From Trichomonas vaginalis G3 (Eukaryota > Parabasalia > Trichomonadida > Trichomonadidae): a stretch of DNA of 64,000 nucleotides. The stretch lies in assembly GCF_026262505.1 (NCBI RefSeq), contig NC_067207.1, positions 5,526,252-5,590,251 on the forward strand, given 5' to 3'. Of the stretch, positions 10,861 through 22,300 are shown in pieces. The notes under the pieces are model-generated. The model made no database searches and was not told the DNA's origin. It saw only the letters and a program-made list of their open reading frames with translations. A program made the position numbers and the translations under genes. Every line of letters starts with the position of its first letter. Position 1 is the stretch's first letter.

Positions 10861-12114
10861 TTACTTAGCTCCAATAGATTTTAGATATTCTCTTACCTTA
10901 TCTCTTGCATATGAGAGTGCAGTGTTTCCACCAATATTCTTTGCATCTTTATCTGCTCCAACTGAGATAAGATATTGAACAACTTCAAGATGATCATTAG
11001 ATGATGCCTTAATGAGTGGAGTAAATTCACCATTATCCTTTGCTTCTTTATCTGCTCCAACTGAGATAAGATATTTAACAACTTCAAGATGACCATTAAA
11101 TGATGCCCAAATGAGTGGAGTCCGTCCATATTTATCCTTTGCTTCTTTATCAGCTCCATTAGAGATAAGATATTGAACAACTTCAAGTTTACCATTTTCT
11201 GATGCAAGAATGAGTGGAGTCCGTCCATCATTATCCTTTGCTTCTTTATTAGCTCCAACTGAGATAAGATATTTAACAACATCAAGACGACCATAATATG
11301 ATGCCCAAATGAGTGGAGTCCATCCATCTTTATCATTTGCTTCTTTATCAGCTCCAACTGAGATAAGATATTTAACAACTTCAAGATGACTTCTAGATGA
11401 TGCAAAAAAGAGTGGAGTCCGTCCATCTTTATCATTTGCTTCTTTATCACAGCCACATTCAATAAGTGATTTGACAAGATTAAGATTTCCTTTTTCACTT
11501 GCAACATGAAGTACATTCTCTTTAGACCATATTGTCTTTTTCCAAAGTCCTTCTTCACAAGCCTTTGAAATCATTTCGCGATTGCCTTTAGAAGAAAGTT
11601 CTTCAAAGAATTGGTAAACACTATCAAAATCTTTTGTTTCCTTAAGTGATGATAATTTAGTTAAAAACTCTCTCGAAAAGTTGTGAGTTTTATTAATTGG
11701 AGTTACTGTTGTTTCTTTGGCCGCATTTTGTATTTGATTTTGTAATGTTTTTAATTCTGTTTGAAGGTTTTTGATTTCTTCTGTAGAATCACGCAACTCT
11801 TTGTCTTTTTGATTTATAAAGTCAATGATTCCATCAAATATATTGAATTTCATGTATTTTGTGACAGATTTAAGAATTGAAACAACTTCATCGAAATTTT
11901 GGATAGTAACATTTGCTTTTCTTGTACAGATATATAATTTGTTGGCATTGAGAGTCGATGAAGACTGTTTGAGAAGAGTAATGTACTGATCAGCTGTTAA
12001 ATGTGAATTTTTCATGATTGTTTTGATATCTTCGATCTCAAATATATCGAAAAAGTTTTCATTCTTAATAAAATCGCTGATATGAGCAGCAATGTGTTCG
12101 AAATTCAGATTCAT
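10861..12114 (-). CDS. ankyrin repeat protein
   Basis: 417 residues, ATG at 12114. Residues 1-100 are a helical region shared with two other genes in this window (YITLLKQSSSTLNANKLYIC, TRKANVTIQNFDEVV, KYMKFNIFDGIIDF), followed by a coiled coil (residues 105-135), a helical connector ending EEGLW-x-K, and about seven ankyrin repeats of the form DKEA-x-DKDGRTPLIWAS-x-x-GHLEVVKYLISVGA. It has no signal peptide or membrane helix, so it is probably a cytosolic binding scaffold. Intact frame, unlike its relative at 33.7-35.4 kb. Partner unknown. Confidence 0.9.
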   Translation of the reverse strand: MNLNFEHIAAHISDFIKNENFFDIFEIEDIKTIMKNSHLTADQYITLLKQSSSTLNANKLYICTRKANVTIQNFDEVVSILKSVTKYMKFNIFDGIIDFINQKDKELRDSTEEIKNLQTELKTLQNQIQNAAKETTVTPINKTHNFSREFLTKLSSLKETKDFDSVYQFFEELSSKGNREMISKACEEGLWKKTIWSKENVLHVASEKGNLNLVKSLIECGCDKEANDKDGRTPLFFASSRSHLEVVKYLISVGADKEANDKDGWTPLIWASYYGRLDVVKYLISVGANKEAKDNDGRTPLILASENGKLEVVQYLISNGADKEAKDKYGRTPLIWASFNGHLEVVKYLISVGADKEAKDNGEFTPLIKASSNDHLEVVQYLISVGADKDAKNIGGNTALSYARDKVREYLKSIGAK

Positions 12115-12255
12115 GGCCTGATTCGATTTTTACGATTTCGTAACTTTACAAAAAATCTGAAAAAAAATTAAAATCGAAAATTAGATTAAAAACAATCTCA
12201 GTGCTATATGTTTTATGAAAATACATAAATGAAATTTCAATTCAACATATAAAAT

Positions 12256-13356
12256 TAGGGTTGTTAGATTCCTGACGATAGGTGTCTTGGAAGATTTGCC
12301 TGGTGTCATCACAGTGTCTTTAAATCAAAAATTTTATTTTGAAGTTAGTTTTATTGATTTTTCAATAAAAAACATTTCTAAAACAAGAAAATAAAACGAT
12401 AAAATATTTATATTTTATATAAGGATCTTATATATTTAAAATAAATATCATTTTATTTTTTTCATTGGTGTCTGTCAAACCATAATACACTATTCAAAAA
12501 TTCAATGTGTCTTGCGGTTTCAAAAGACACCTTCAAATTGAACGATAGCACAGACACTATTGAATTTTACCCATTGTATTTAGTTTTTACCCTTTTTATT
12601 TTTAAGAATTAATGACTGAAACAGCCGTTTTGCTATGACCTCAATCACTTTTATTTATTATTTTAAATATTATTTAATTTTATTATTTGAATAGGCCAAC
12701 TTATATTTGAGAAGCTCAATTTGAGACCACTTAATACATTGAAATATCATAAATATTGAAATATTAAAAAGTGTATTTCAAAATATTGAAATTATAAAAA
12801 TTTATAATACTGAAATTGAGACAAATTAATAAATTCAATGTGTTTTTTTTTGAAATAACTCTCAAATATTATTTTTTTGTTTATTTAATGATGAATAAAT
12901 ATGATTGCTTTAGTCAATCATAAAAACTAATTTAAGTTTAAAATAATGAAAGGATAATTTGATCATTTTTTAAAATACAATTATTTTTGATGATTTGCAA
13001 GAATCTTTGAAAAGAATATAATATATGTTCTATTTTTGTAAAATTTATCCAAATCATGTATTACATAAATTACGATTAAAACGATGAAAGAACCAAAAAG
13101 TGTGTTTTGTGTTGGATGCGGGATCCTGTTATTTCAGAAATTGACAAAAAATTTGGAAATTTAATTTCCGAAATCGAAATAATATTAATGTTTTTAATAT
13201 TCTTATATCAAAAGGATTAAAGTTCATTAAGAGAAAAACAATTCTTCTTCTTCAATCTATTGGCGCATTTATTTCTACACGCCAATAAGGAAGGGAAAAT
13301 TATAAGACACCATGGTGTCTTCAAAACGCTAATTTTTGATATTTTTAACAACCCTA
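12256..13356. mobile_element. hAT-like non-autonomous DNA transposon
   Basis: 1,101 bp. Both ends are TAGGGTTGTTA in inverted orientation, which fits the hAT terminal rule YARNG. The flanks are an exact 8-bp duplication TATAAAAT at 12248-12255 and 13357-13364, the target-site length of hAT elements. Near the ends lie many copies of GTGTCTT / AAGACAC (about 12288, 12312, 12467, 12508, 12525, 12552, and a palindrome AAGACACCATGGTGTCTT near 13303-13320), resembling subterminal transposase-binding repeats. No transposase frame is present inside, so it would need one supplied from elsewhere. It inserted about 45 bp from the Rap-GAP relic. Confidence 0.85.
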
Positions 13357-13399
13357 TATAAAATATTTTCTAAAAAAAATTTAAAATAAATTGTTTACT

Positions 13400-13819
13400 T
13401 TAATCAAGTGAAACTGCTTGGTCAAAAGTATTATCCTTATCGTTAGTCATTTCCCACAAAGTCTTTCTTGAATTCAAAACTTTTTCAGAAGGAAGCATCT
13501 TGATGCCAGCAGTGAACTCTCTTGCCAATACATCAGCTTCAATAGCTGTATATCTGATGAATGTTGGTAATGCTTGTGCAGAAATGACTGATTTACCTCT
13601 TAATGAGCCAAACCACTTAACTCCAGTCTTTTGGAATACGTGGACGGCGAATTTAGCATGAGGTAATGGATATATAACGATATGGGCGTGATTGAACTGA
13701 GATGTGATCATGGAAATATCATATTCCACTAAATCTTCACTCCAAAGGACATGGATTGCATCATTACCGATATGTATCTTCTTGTAAATGTTTTTACCGT
13801 TGGAAAGAGCTGGAAAAAA
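13400..13819 (-). pseudogene. Rap/Ran-GAP domain fragment
   Basis: About 139 open codons without a start. The reading is the heart of a Rap/Ran-GAP (tuberin/Rap1GAP) domain: YKKIHIGNDAIHVLWSEDL, VEYD, ITSQFNHAHIVIYPL, then VFQKTGVKWFGSLRGKSVIS and a C-terminal helix TFIRYTAIEADVLA. In the family the HIGND...ITSQFN block includes the Asn thumb used to activate Rap/Rheb-type GTPases. The upstream regulatory part of such proteins (usually >1,000 residues) is missing, so this is a 3' gene fragment. The hAT-like element ends only 45 bp beyond its stop. Confidence 0.8.
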
Positions 13820-14033
13820 CTATCTCCAATTCTAAAATGCAGTATGGAGAAACATAATTGGAGAAGCTTATATTTTGGAATTTGGAGATCCCAGTGGTTA
13901 TTTCTCCAAACAAAACCCTTAACTATATTTAAAGATACACGAAAACATTACTAATTTTATTATAATAAAACTATTTATAACAATTATTTAAAAAAATGAT
14001 TCTAATTTAAACAAAATTCTAAAAGAATCAAAA

Positions 14034-15095
14034 TTATCTCATAAAGAAATATAACAGAGCAAGTGCGGCGGCACCAGCAGTAAGATACAAAGTCTTGTTG
14101 TTGAAAATTGTTTCTGATTTAGGATGCATCAGCGAATACGTTGTATTTAGTGCTTGAACAACATTCCAGTCTCTGTAAGTTTGTATTTTTTCGATCAAAA
14201 TTTCATTTGGTTTCGGTAATGGAATCTGAAGAACGTGTGCAATGCATAGATTGGTAACAAAGTCATCAAAGTTGCCTCTGTTGACTGTAATTGCATCCCA
14301 AATCAAGAAAAGACTTCTCGCATTATACTCATCAGCAAATAAAAGTAATTGCCATCGTAAAGCGTAATGAATTGAGCCATGACCGCATCTTTCAAGAATA
14401 CTAGCGAGTTCTGGATATTTTGCAGCAACTAATTTATCTAAATGATCAAAATATTCTGTTGTATTTGCTAAATCATCAATAAATCGATGAATGTTAGCCA
14501 TTCTCATAAATACAGGTGCTAGGTAATATGTCATTGCTTCAGCAAATGTCGGTGGCAAACAATTCTGTGAAGTAAAATCAAGTGCTAATAAATAACATGT
14601 TAGAATGTAACGATCGAATCCTTGAGTGTAGGATAAATCATGGAATTTAACTGTGAGTAAGGCTAGTATACGAATAGCATGCTGATGGGCATATTTTGTA
14701 CTATATACAGAAATTTTGAGTTGGTCAGCCATTTTATTAAACATTCCAATACTTCTATCAACATCAGCTTTAATAACGTATGCTGCTTTAGTACTTTCTA
14801 AACAAGAGAGAGGATCATCAATTTTGCCGTTGAATTCCTCGTTTATCATGTTAGTATAATCTTGAAATTTTCGAAATAGCTTGTCTGCACGCGTATTTTC
14901 ATCATCAATTATTCCAAATGCAATCAACCAACTAATAAATCGTAAAGTATTGTCTTTGTTTATGTTTTTTTCGTCTAAAAAAGCTATTGCATCACTGTAC
15001 TCTGGAATTCTACCGCGAATCTTTTCAAGGGCGCCGAATACTTGATCATAATCAACTTGATCTTTTATCATCTTCTCAGGTTCAGGATTTGACAT
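14034..15095 (-). CDS. tail-anchored TBC-domain Rab GAP, TBC1D20-like
   Basis: 353 residues. A TBC domain covers about residues 25-300. The arginine finger is VIKADVDR (R114, motif IxxDxxR) and the glutamine finger is YTQG (Q158), so both catalytic residues are present. Downstream GHGSIHYALRWQLLLFADEY and LIWDAITVNRG are typical TBC helices. The C-terminus is a single hydrophobic helix (residues about 336-351, AGAAALALLYFF) ending in MR, so the protein should be tail-anchored with the GAP domain in the cytosol. TBC1D20/Gyp8 has this layout and acts on Rab1/Rab2 at the ER-Golgi interface; the Rab target here is inferred. Confidence 0.9.
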   Translation of the reverse strand: MSNPEPEKMIKDQVDYDQVFGALEKIRGRIPEYSDAIAFLDEKNINKDNTLRFISWLIAFGIIDDENTRADKLFRKFQDYTNMINEEFNGKIDDPLSCLESTKAAYVIKADVDRSIGMFNKMADQLKISVYSTKYAHQHAIRILALLTVKFHDLSYTQGFDRYILTCYLLALDFTSQNCLPPTFAEAMTYYLAPVFMRMANIHRFIDDLANTTEYFDHLDKLVAAKYPELASILERCGHGSIHYALRWQLLLFADEYNARSLFLIWDAITVNRGNFDDFVTNLCIAHVLQIPLPKPNEILIEKIQTYRDWNVVQALNTTYSLMHPKSETIFNNKTLYLTAGAAALALLYFFMR

Positions 15096-15776
15096 AATTA
15101 AAAATCCAAACCAAAAAAGTTTATAAAATTTTTATTTAAAACATTGTTTATAGAGGATCTTATATGGATGATCCGATTTTTGATCGATTTTTTTTATTGA
15201 GGACACTTCTTCATAATTTAAACAGTATTTTTATATTTGGTATCTGTTAAAATGCTAAATGCTCATGTGTTTTCAACAATTATAGCAGATTTATTTGAAT
15301 TTAAAACAAAGAGGAAAGAATATTGATCAAGAATTTGTTCACTTTTAATAGCATCAAATTCTTCTTTAATTTATTCAAATTATTAAGTAGATCATGACAA
15401 ATTCCTGCCGGTTTGTGATATGAATCAAGAAACAATCATTAATTTTAATTTTTATATGACACATATGTTATAATTTTAATTTACTTATTGCAAATGGTGC
15501 ACCTTTATCAATAAATATGATACATATTGACAGTCATCCTTATCATTTTGCATGAATACATTTAAGTGATGATGAATAGGCACCTCAATCTATAATAAAT
15601 ATTATCTATTGCTAATCAAAAAAAATATTATTTTCCTTCAGATTATGGATTCAGATGAATGAATTTATATAAAATTTTTATTAGAATCAAGATTTTTAAG
15701 AAATACACCGTATTCTTTAATCTGCACCTGGTCAAATAAGAAGATTAATAATCTTTTCGTTATTTTCATTACCGTT
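15096..15776. other. AT-rich spacer
   Basis: I see no gene, RNA or clear repeat here. It lies between the starts of the TBC gene and the 3' end of the long ankyrin gene, both on the minus strand. Confidence 0.5.
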
Positions 15777-18575
15777 TCAATCATTTTGACCACATTCAAG
15801 GGGTGTTAATCCGAAATCGTTTTTAGCATTTAGATCGGCACCAATGGAAATTAAATAATCAACAACATAAATATGTCCATTTTTGACTGCAAAATGAAGT
15901 GGAGTATAATTATTCGGCCCTTTTTCATTTTTATTGCATCCGCATTGAATAAGAAATTTAAGAACTTCAAGACGGCCATTATATGATGCAACAAATAATG
16001 GAGAAAATCCACCAATAGATTTATCATTTAGATTTGCTCCAACTGAAATAAGATATTGAACCACTTCAAGATGACCAAAATACGATGCTGAAATAAGTGG
16101 AGATTTTCCATCATTATTTTTATCATTTGGATTTGCTCCAACTGAAATAAGATATTTAACAACTTCAAGATGGCCTTTTTGTGAAGAAGTAATGATTGGG
16201 GAATCTCCATCTTTACATTTTTGATTTGGATTTACTCCAACTGAAATGAGATATTTAACAATTTCCAAATGATCGTTTTGCGATGCAATAAATAATGGAG
16301 AAAATCCATTAATACTTTTTTCATTTGGATCTACTCCAACTGAAATGAGATATTCAACTACATCAAGATGACCTTCTTGTGATGCAATAAATAATGAGAG
16401 AGCTCCTTTTTCATTTGGATTTACTCCAATTGAAATGAAATATTTAACGACATCAAGATGACCATTTTTTGATGCGAAAATTATTGGAGAAATTCCATCA
16501 TTAGTTTTATCATTTGGATTTGCTCCAACTGAAATAAGATATTTAACAACTTCAAGATGGCCTTTTTGTGATGAAATGGTGATTGGAGAATTTCCGTCTT
16601 CATTTTTTTGATTTGGATTTGCCCCAACTGAAATGAGATATTGAACTAATTCAAGATAACCATTTTGTGATGAAATAAATAATGGAGAAGCTCCTTTGAT
16701 ATTTTTTTCGTTTGGATTTGCTCCAACTGAAATAAGATATTGAACTAATTCAAGATAACCTTTCTGTGCTGCAATAAATAATGGAGAAAATCCACCAATA
16801 CCTTTTTCATTTGGATTTGCTCCAACTGAAATAAGATATTGAATTACGTCAAGATGACCAAAATATGATGCTGCAATAAGTGGAGATTTTCCATCATTAT
16901 TTTTATCATTTGGCTTTGCTCCAACTGAAATGAGATATTTAACGACATCAAGATGGCCGTTTTGTGAAGAAGTAATGATTGAAGAAATTCCATAATTATC
17001 TTTATCATTTGGATTTGCTCCAACTGAAATTAGATACTTAACAACTTCAAGATGGCCGTTTTGTGGAGAAGTAATGATTGGAGAAATTCCATAATTAACT
17101 TTATCATTTGGATTTGCTCCAACTGAAATAAGATACTTAACGACTTCAAGATGGCCAAAAACTAACGCTGTAATAATTGGAGAAATTCCATCACCAAATT
17201 TATCATTTGGATCTACTCCACATGAAATGAGATTTTTAACGATCTCAAGATCACCTATATGTATTGCCATAATTAGTGAAATAAATTTATCAGTATCTCC
17301 AGTATCTTCCTCTTCATCATCGTCATCTTCATTTTCTGTATCTTCCTCAACATCCATATCATCCTCTTCATCATTTTCTGCATCATCTTCGTCATTATTA
17401 TTATCATCATCTTCATCATCATCCTTTTCGTCATCATCTTCATCATTATTATCGTTATCTTCATCATTATTATCGTTATCTTCATCATTATTATCATTAT
17501 CTTCATCATTATTATCATTATCTTCATCATTATTATCATTTTTATCATCATCTTCATCATTATTTTCATTGGCATTATTATCACCATAAATATCTTTATC
17601 ATTTGCTCCAACTGAAATAAGATACTTAACTAATTCAAGATGACCTTTTTGTGATGCAACAAATATTGGAGATTTTCCATCATTAGTTTTATCATTTAAA
17701 TTTGCTCCAACTGAAATAAGATATTTAACTAATTCAAGATGACCTTCTTGTGATGCACAAATTATTGCATTAAATCCATAAGTTTCGCTTTGCCAGTTTT
17801 TATCAAATCCAAATTCAATTAAATATTTGACAATGTCAAGATGTCCACCTAATGATGCTAGAAGTAAACAATTATTTCCAAATTTATCAACAACATCTCT
17901 GTTACATCCTCCTTCAAGAAGAGATTTTGTTAATTGAAGATCACCATTAACACATGCCATTAAAAGTGGTGTATTTTCATCTTGATTTCTCTTTTCACTT
18001 ATTCCTGCTGAACATGCAATTGAGATTTTAGATTCATCACCTTCTTCTGAAAGTTCTTGAATGAATTGGTAAACTGTATCAAAATCATCTTTTTGCAGTA
18101 AATCGGAAAATATTTTGAGTTTGTTATTAAGTGTTGATATATCATTTTTATATTTTTTGATACCCTTTTTAAGCTCTATAACTTTTGGTTCAAGATTTTG
18201 AATCTTTGTTTCTAATTCTTTAATTTCATTTGGATTTGTAGTGTGTGTGTTATTACATTCCTCAATAAATTCTATTAGTGGGTCAATAGAGTATAATTTA
18301 AGTATCATTTTGTAGCTTTGAAGAACATTAATCACATCTTCGAAAGAATTAACAAAAGTATTGCACTTCCTAATCAAATGATATAGTTTGGTTTTGCCGA
18401 ATTTTAATATACCTTGCGTTGTAAGTAATAAGTAGTCCTTAGATTTAACTTTTGCTTGAGATAAAACTTCCGAAATAATATCTTCTTCAAATAAATCGAA
18501 AAATGTATCTTGATCCAGGTATGTTTCGATGTTATTAACAATATAATCGATGTCAAGATCACTAATTCCACTCAT
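15777..18575 (-). CDS. long ankyrin repeat protein with acidic microsatellite insert
   Basis: 932 residues, ATG at 18575. The N-terminal 190 residues share the helical region and coiled coil of the ankyrin gene at 10.9-12.1 kb. Ankyrin repeats follow in two blocks: four (about residues 195-330) and about sixteen (about 425-932), mostly of the form GISPIITSSQNGHLEVVKYL / ISVGANPNDK. Between the blocks is a roughly 95-residue tract of Asp, Asn and Glu coded by an 18-bp microsatellite. One repeat (EKGALSLF) is shortened by about three residues, so the solenoid has a local irregularity. No membrane segment. Probably a cytosolic scaffold. Confidence 0.9.
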   Translation of the reverse strand: MSGISDLDIDYIVNNIETYLDQDTFFDLFEEDIISEVLSQAKVKSKDYLLLTTQGILKFGKTKLYHLIRKCNTFVNSFEDVINVLQSYKMILKLYSIDPLIEFIEECNNTHTTNPNEIKELETKIQNLEPKVIELKKGIKKYKNDISTLNNKLKIFSDLLQKDDFDTVYQFIQELSEEGDESKISIACSAGISEKRNQDENTPLLMACVNGDLQLTKSLLEGGCNRDVVDKFGNNCLLLASLGGHLDIVKYLIEFGFDKNWQSETYGFNAIICASQEGHLELVKYLISVGANLNDKTNDGKSPIFVASQKGHLELVKYLISVGANDKDIYGDNNANENNDEDDDKNDNNDEDNDNNDEDNDNNDEDNDNNDEDNDNNDEDDDEKDDDEDDDNNNDEDDAENDEEDDMDVEEDTENEDDDDEEEDTGDTDKFISLIMAIHIGDLEIVKNLISCGVDPNDKFGDGISPIITALVFGHLEVVKYLISVGANPNDKVNYGISPIITSPQNGHLEVVKYLISVGANPNDKDNYGISSIITSSQNGHLDVVKYLISVGAKPNDKNNDGKSPLIAASYFGHLDVIQYLISVGANPNEKGIGGFSPLFIAAQKGYLELVQYLISVGANPNEKNIKGASPLFISSQNGYLELVQYLISVGANPNQKNEDGNSPITISSQKGHLEVVKYLISVGANPNDKTNDGISPIIFASKNGHLDVVKYFISIGVNPNEKGALSLFIASQEGHLDVVEYLISVGVDPNEKSINGFSPLFIASQNDHLEIVKYLISVGVNPNQKCKDGDSPIITSSQKGHLEVVKYLISVGANPNDKNNDGKSPLISASYFGHLEVVQYLISVGANLNDKSIGGFSPLFVASYNGRLEVLKFLIQCGCNKNEKGPNNYTPLHFAVKNGHIYVVDYLISIGADLNAKNDFGLTPLECGQND
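17310..17580. repeat. GAT/AAT/GAA microsatellite coding for an acidic tract
   Basis: On the plus strand it reads as TCATTATTATC/ATCTTCA units; the clearest part (17437-17540) is an 18-bp unit repeated about five times. It codes for DNDNNDE-type repeats in the minus-strand ankyrin gene and stays in frame because units are multiples of three. Length variation between strains is expected. Confidence 0.85.
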
Positions 18576-19351
18576 TTATCTCAGTTTAATAGATATATTT
18601 GTTGATGAGTTTTCAAAACTGTACGTTATTTGTTTCATAATTTTGTCTACAGTGATCTTTTTTAAATTCTGATATTATAGATGGATCAATAATGATATGA
18701 ATGTGCTATCATATCGTTTATTTTTTAAAAATTCAATTATTTTATGATGAAAAACTAATTTTAATTTAAAATTTATTTTTCAAAGGTGAGTCGCACACAC
18801 AATTTGGGGTCGAATCCAAAAATTCTGCAAATAATCGTACATGGGTCGTATACTGTAAATCAATGTATACTGTTTCTGCTGAGGAAAAACCAAGTATAAT
18901 AATAAAGGAAATTCAGTTGAGTATTGGTCAATTATATGGATAGTTTAAATAACATCCAATATGCGATCTGAAACATTTAGACAAAACATTTAGCAAATAG
19001 TAAAGTATGAACTGACTAGATGCCTGATAGCTAATGTTTTGTATTGAATTTGCAAAATCAAAAATCGAGAAATATGAGGAAATATTGATAGAATATCATT
19101 TTATTAATACATGCTTGGGATATATGCATTTCACTCAAGTATTGAAATATACCAAGCTTGAAAGCCTAGAGTGAGAAAAAAATTAGAAAATTTTGATTTT
19201 CAAAAGAAAAATCAATTTTGAGCTCTCAAATCAGATGGCCATTGTATGTTATTTAATATTATTAGTCAAATAAGTCATATTTAAGAAAGTCAAAAGACCC
19301 TAAGAAAAAAAAATTCTATAATTGATTGATACCCCCCCTCTTAAATTCATC
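18576..19351. other. AT-rich spacer between divergent genes
   Basis: Holds the promoters of the minus-strand ankyrin gene and the plus-strand karyopherin-like gene. A tRNA-like T-arm string (GGGGTCGAATCC) at about 18812-18823 has no matching D-arm or acceptor nearby, so no RNA gene is called. Confidence 0.45.
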
Positions 19352-22300
19352 ATGAGATCCATAACCGGGGGTATTTGGACCGAGATATGCCAAGGGTATC
19401 GGAATAATAACGAAGAATCCCTTAACAAAATCAATGCTATGATATCTGATGAGAATTTCATGAGTATCTCGATAAATTTATTATTTGATGAACTAGAATT
19501 GGATCCTATATATATTCTATTGCAAGCAATTCAAAAGTATGTCGAGAGTAAATGGAAATTTGAAGATAAGAAATGTCAAGAATTTCTTAGCAAATTTTGC
19601 AAATTTATTAATAAGAACTTGCTAATAGATACGCATATACTATCGCTCTGCAATGAGATATTATCCTTCATTGCCATCAATAATTGGCCTTCTCCATACG
19701 GAGATTTTCTAGAATTTGTATTATCTTATGATCTGGACGAACAAAGTCTTCCAAAAATATCAGACTCGCTTTCAATACTTAAGGATGTGGCAGTTTCAAT
19801 AGATAAATCTATTCATGACGAAAAAACAAGAAATTCAAGAAATATTAACCAAATTAAAGCATTATCAACTCATAGAGATAAGATAGAAGATACCATTAGG
19901 TTTATATATTCAACAATTACTCCTGAAGCCAAAAATTCACAAATTTATATTAATTTATTTGAATTTTTAGTTGAAATCAACAGAATCATGTTCTTTGACT
20001 GTAACATAGGCACAATGAATGAAATATTCGTCAATGGATGCGCAGAACAAATTTTTCCTGTTTTATCAAAATCAATTTTGGCTTTAAATAGTTTTTACTA
20101 CAAAACCGACCAAATACTACTTGACCTAAGTGATGTGATGCAAGTTTATTCAGAAAACAACGTTTCTATCGAGAACATTTTAGAAATTCCTGAATTTTAT
20201 ACGGTTTTCTCGGATTATGTACCTCAATTGTTTGATTTCTTCAAAGTAAAAAACGAAATAACTCCTTATATAATAGATAAAATGACAAATTTAGTAATAA
20301 TTTTATCCCAAAAAATATTAAATGGAGAATCTTTACAAGATCAATATCTGAAGTTCCTCTCATTCTTTAATAGACAATATCTTGTTGCTATCTGCTATAT
20401 TACCTCACAAAACAGTTTTTATGCGATTTTACACGATACAATTCCTTCTGTACTTGAAAGTATCGTAAACACAATTCCACTTCAATTTTCAATAGAAAAT
20501 GATACAATTTCTTTTGATCGCGAAGTCAAAAATTCATCTTATAAAATTTACAAGACAATTCTTTGTTCTATCAGTAGACTAGCACCTAATTTGGTCATGG
20601 AACAAATTAGAAAGGCTTTTAGCAATTTTATGAATGAACAAAACGCATTTGAAAATTTTATAAGATATGTTTCAATTTTTACTACTGTAACCATGTTTGC
20701 GTTAAAGGGATTACCACATGGATCAAGACAGGAGATCGTAAAAGAGACAAATAATTGGTTTTTCACTCAATTAGAAAATCCTTCAAATTCAGATGAAAAT
20801 ATAATGTTTTTACAGAAGATTATATTGTATTATTACTCAGAACAAAGGGATCTCTATCACGAAGAAGAAAATCAAGAGTTTTTGACTCAAATTTATTTCT
20901 TATTTTATCAACACTTAGTCGTAGAAGACTTTGTACACCAGATGTTTACTGCTGAATGCCTAAGGCTCTTTTTAGACTATGACTACAAAGCTCCAGAAAA
21001 AGATAATTTAACAATTCAACCTTATTTAAGGGATTCAAAGGACAACCAACGTTTACTTGATAACATTGGACCTGCCTTTCAAAATGTATTCGGTAATATC
21101 TTGCCTCCCGTCATTATTCCCTTTATGAAATTTAATTTTGTTGTTTTTCAAATGACAACCGTCATTTCCCTCTCTAATCCAGAGCTTCTAGAGGTAGTTC
21201 GAGACTTTGAGGACTCAATGTGCAACATTTTGTTCCAGTTTGTCGGTCAAAGTATCATTGAAATTAATCCTGAAGAAATTTTATCGATGGAAACGATGAT
21301 AATCGGTTGCAAATTATGTCATTACTTCCCATTATTACCATACAAGCATGATAATATATTTAATGATGTAATGAACCAGTTATTTGTCAATTTCCAAAAT
21401 ATTACAAAATTGTTTCATGATTTTTGTATGAAAAACAATGTTTCTAGGGATTCCCTTGAGTCAGATGAAGCGAATACAATGAGGAAATGGATGGATTCCT
21501 TACTTGAAGGGTACATTGAAACAATCAAAGCTTTTGACAAGCCGGAGTTCAAATATATCGTTGAATTAATTCATTTCTTCATGACTTTCCCGCCTTATCT
21601 ACTAGTTCCAGGCATTTTTAAGCTTCTTAAAGAAAGTTTGATAATATTCAAAGAGGAAATCGTGAAAAATGAACCACCAACCTTTTATTTAGATACATTT
21701 CTGGCTGAAAATGTTCCCCATAACTGCATTTCTCTTTCAATTGAAATGATTTTCACTTATATCGAAACTTTTTCTGAAAATCTCATGAAATTGAACGACC
21801 ACATGGCCAGAATTATTCAAAGAGTATTATTCTATTGCGATTATGGCGATGTAGAGATCTCTTTGACCGCTCATAAAATTTTATGTTCAATTATTACAAA
21901 AATTGAAAAATCAAGTTCTGAAATCCATCAATTTTATTATAACCAGCCATTTCCTGATGAATCCCTCCAGTATACAGTTAACCAATACGTTTTTATGGAG
22001 ATAATCAGGTTAATTTCTTGTGGAGTCTTCAAATTTGCATTTCCTTATTACAAAGAGATTCTTCATCTTAGGTACTTCATACAAGGTGTTAAAACTTACC
22101 TAGATGAGATTGCTGACTTTGTAGCAGCCAAATTAGAAGTTTCACAAGAAAAAATGAAAGAATGCATTGCTCCTTTCATTCTTAGCACAGCAAAAATTGA
22201 TGAAGAGAAGTTTTCAAGATATTTAACGGCATTTTTTAATAAAATAACTGAAATCACTTACTTTGATCCAGAATTACATTTGTGTGACAATATGAAACAA

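Noticed and set aside
17227-17589. Ser-rich plus-strand frame inside the long ankyrin gene
   Set aside because: Complement of the acidic microsatellite; low complexity and no start context.
18805-18830. tRNA-like GGGGTCGAATCC
   Set aside because: The loop is one base too long and no D-arm, anticodon arm or acceptor pairs with it.
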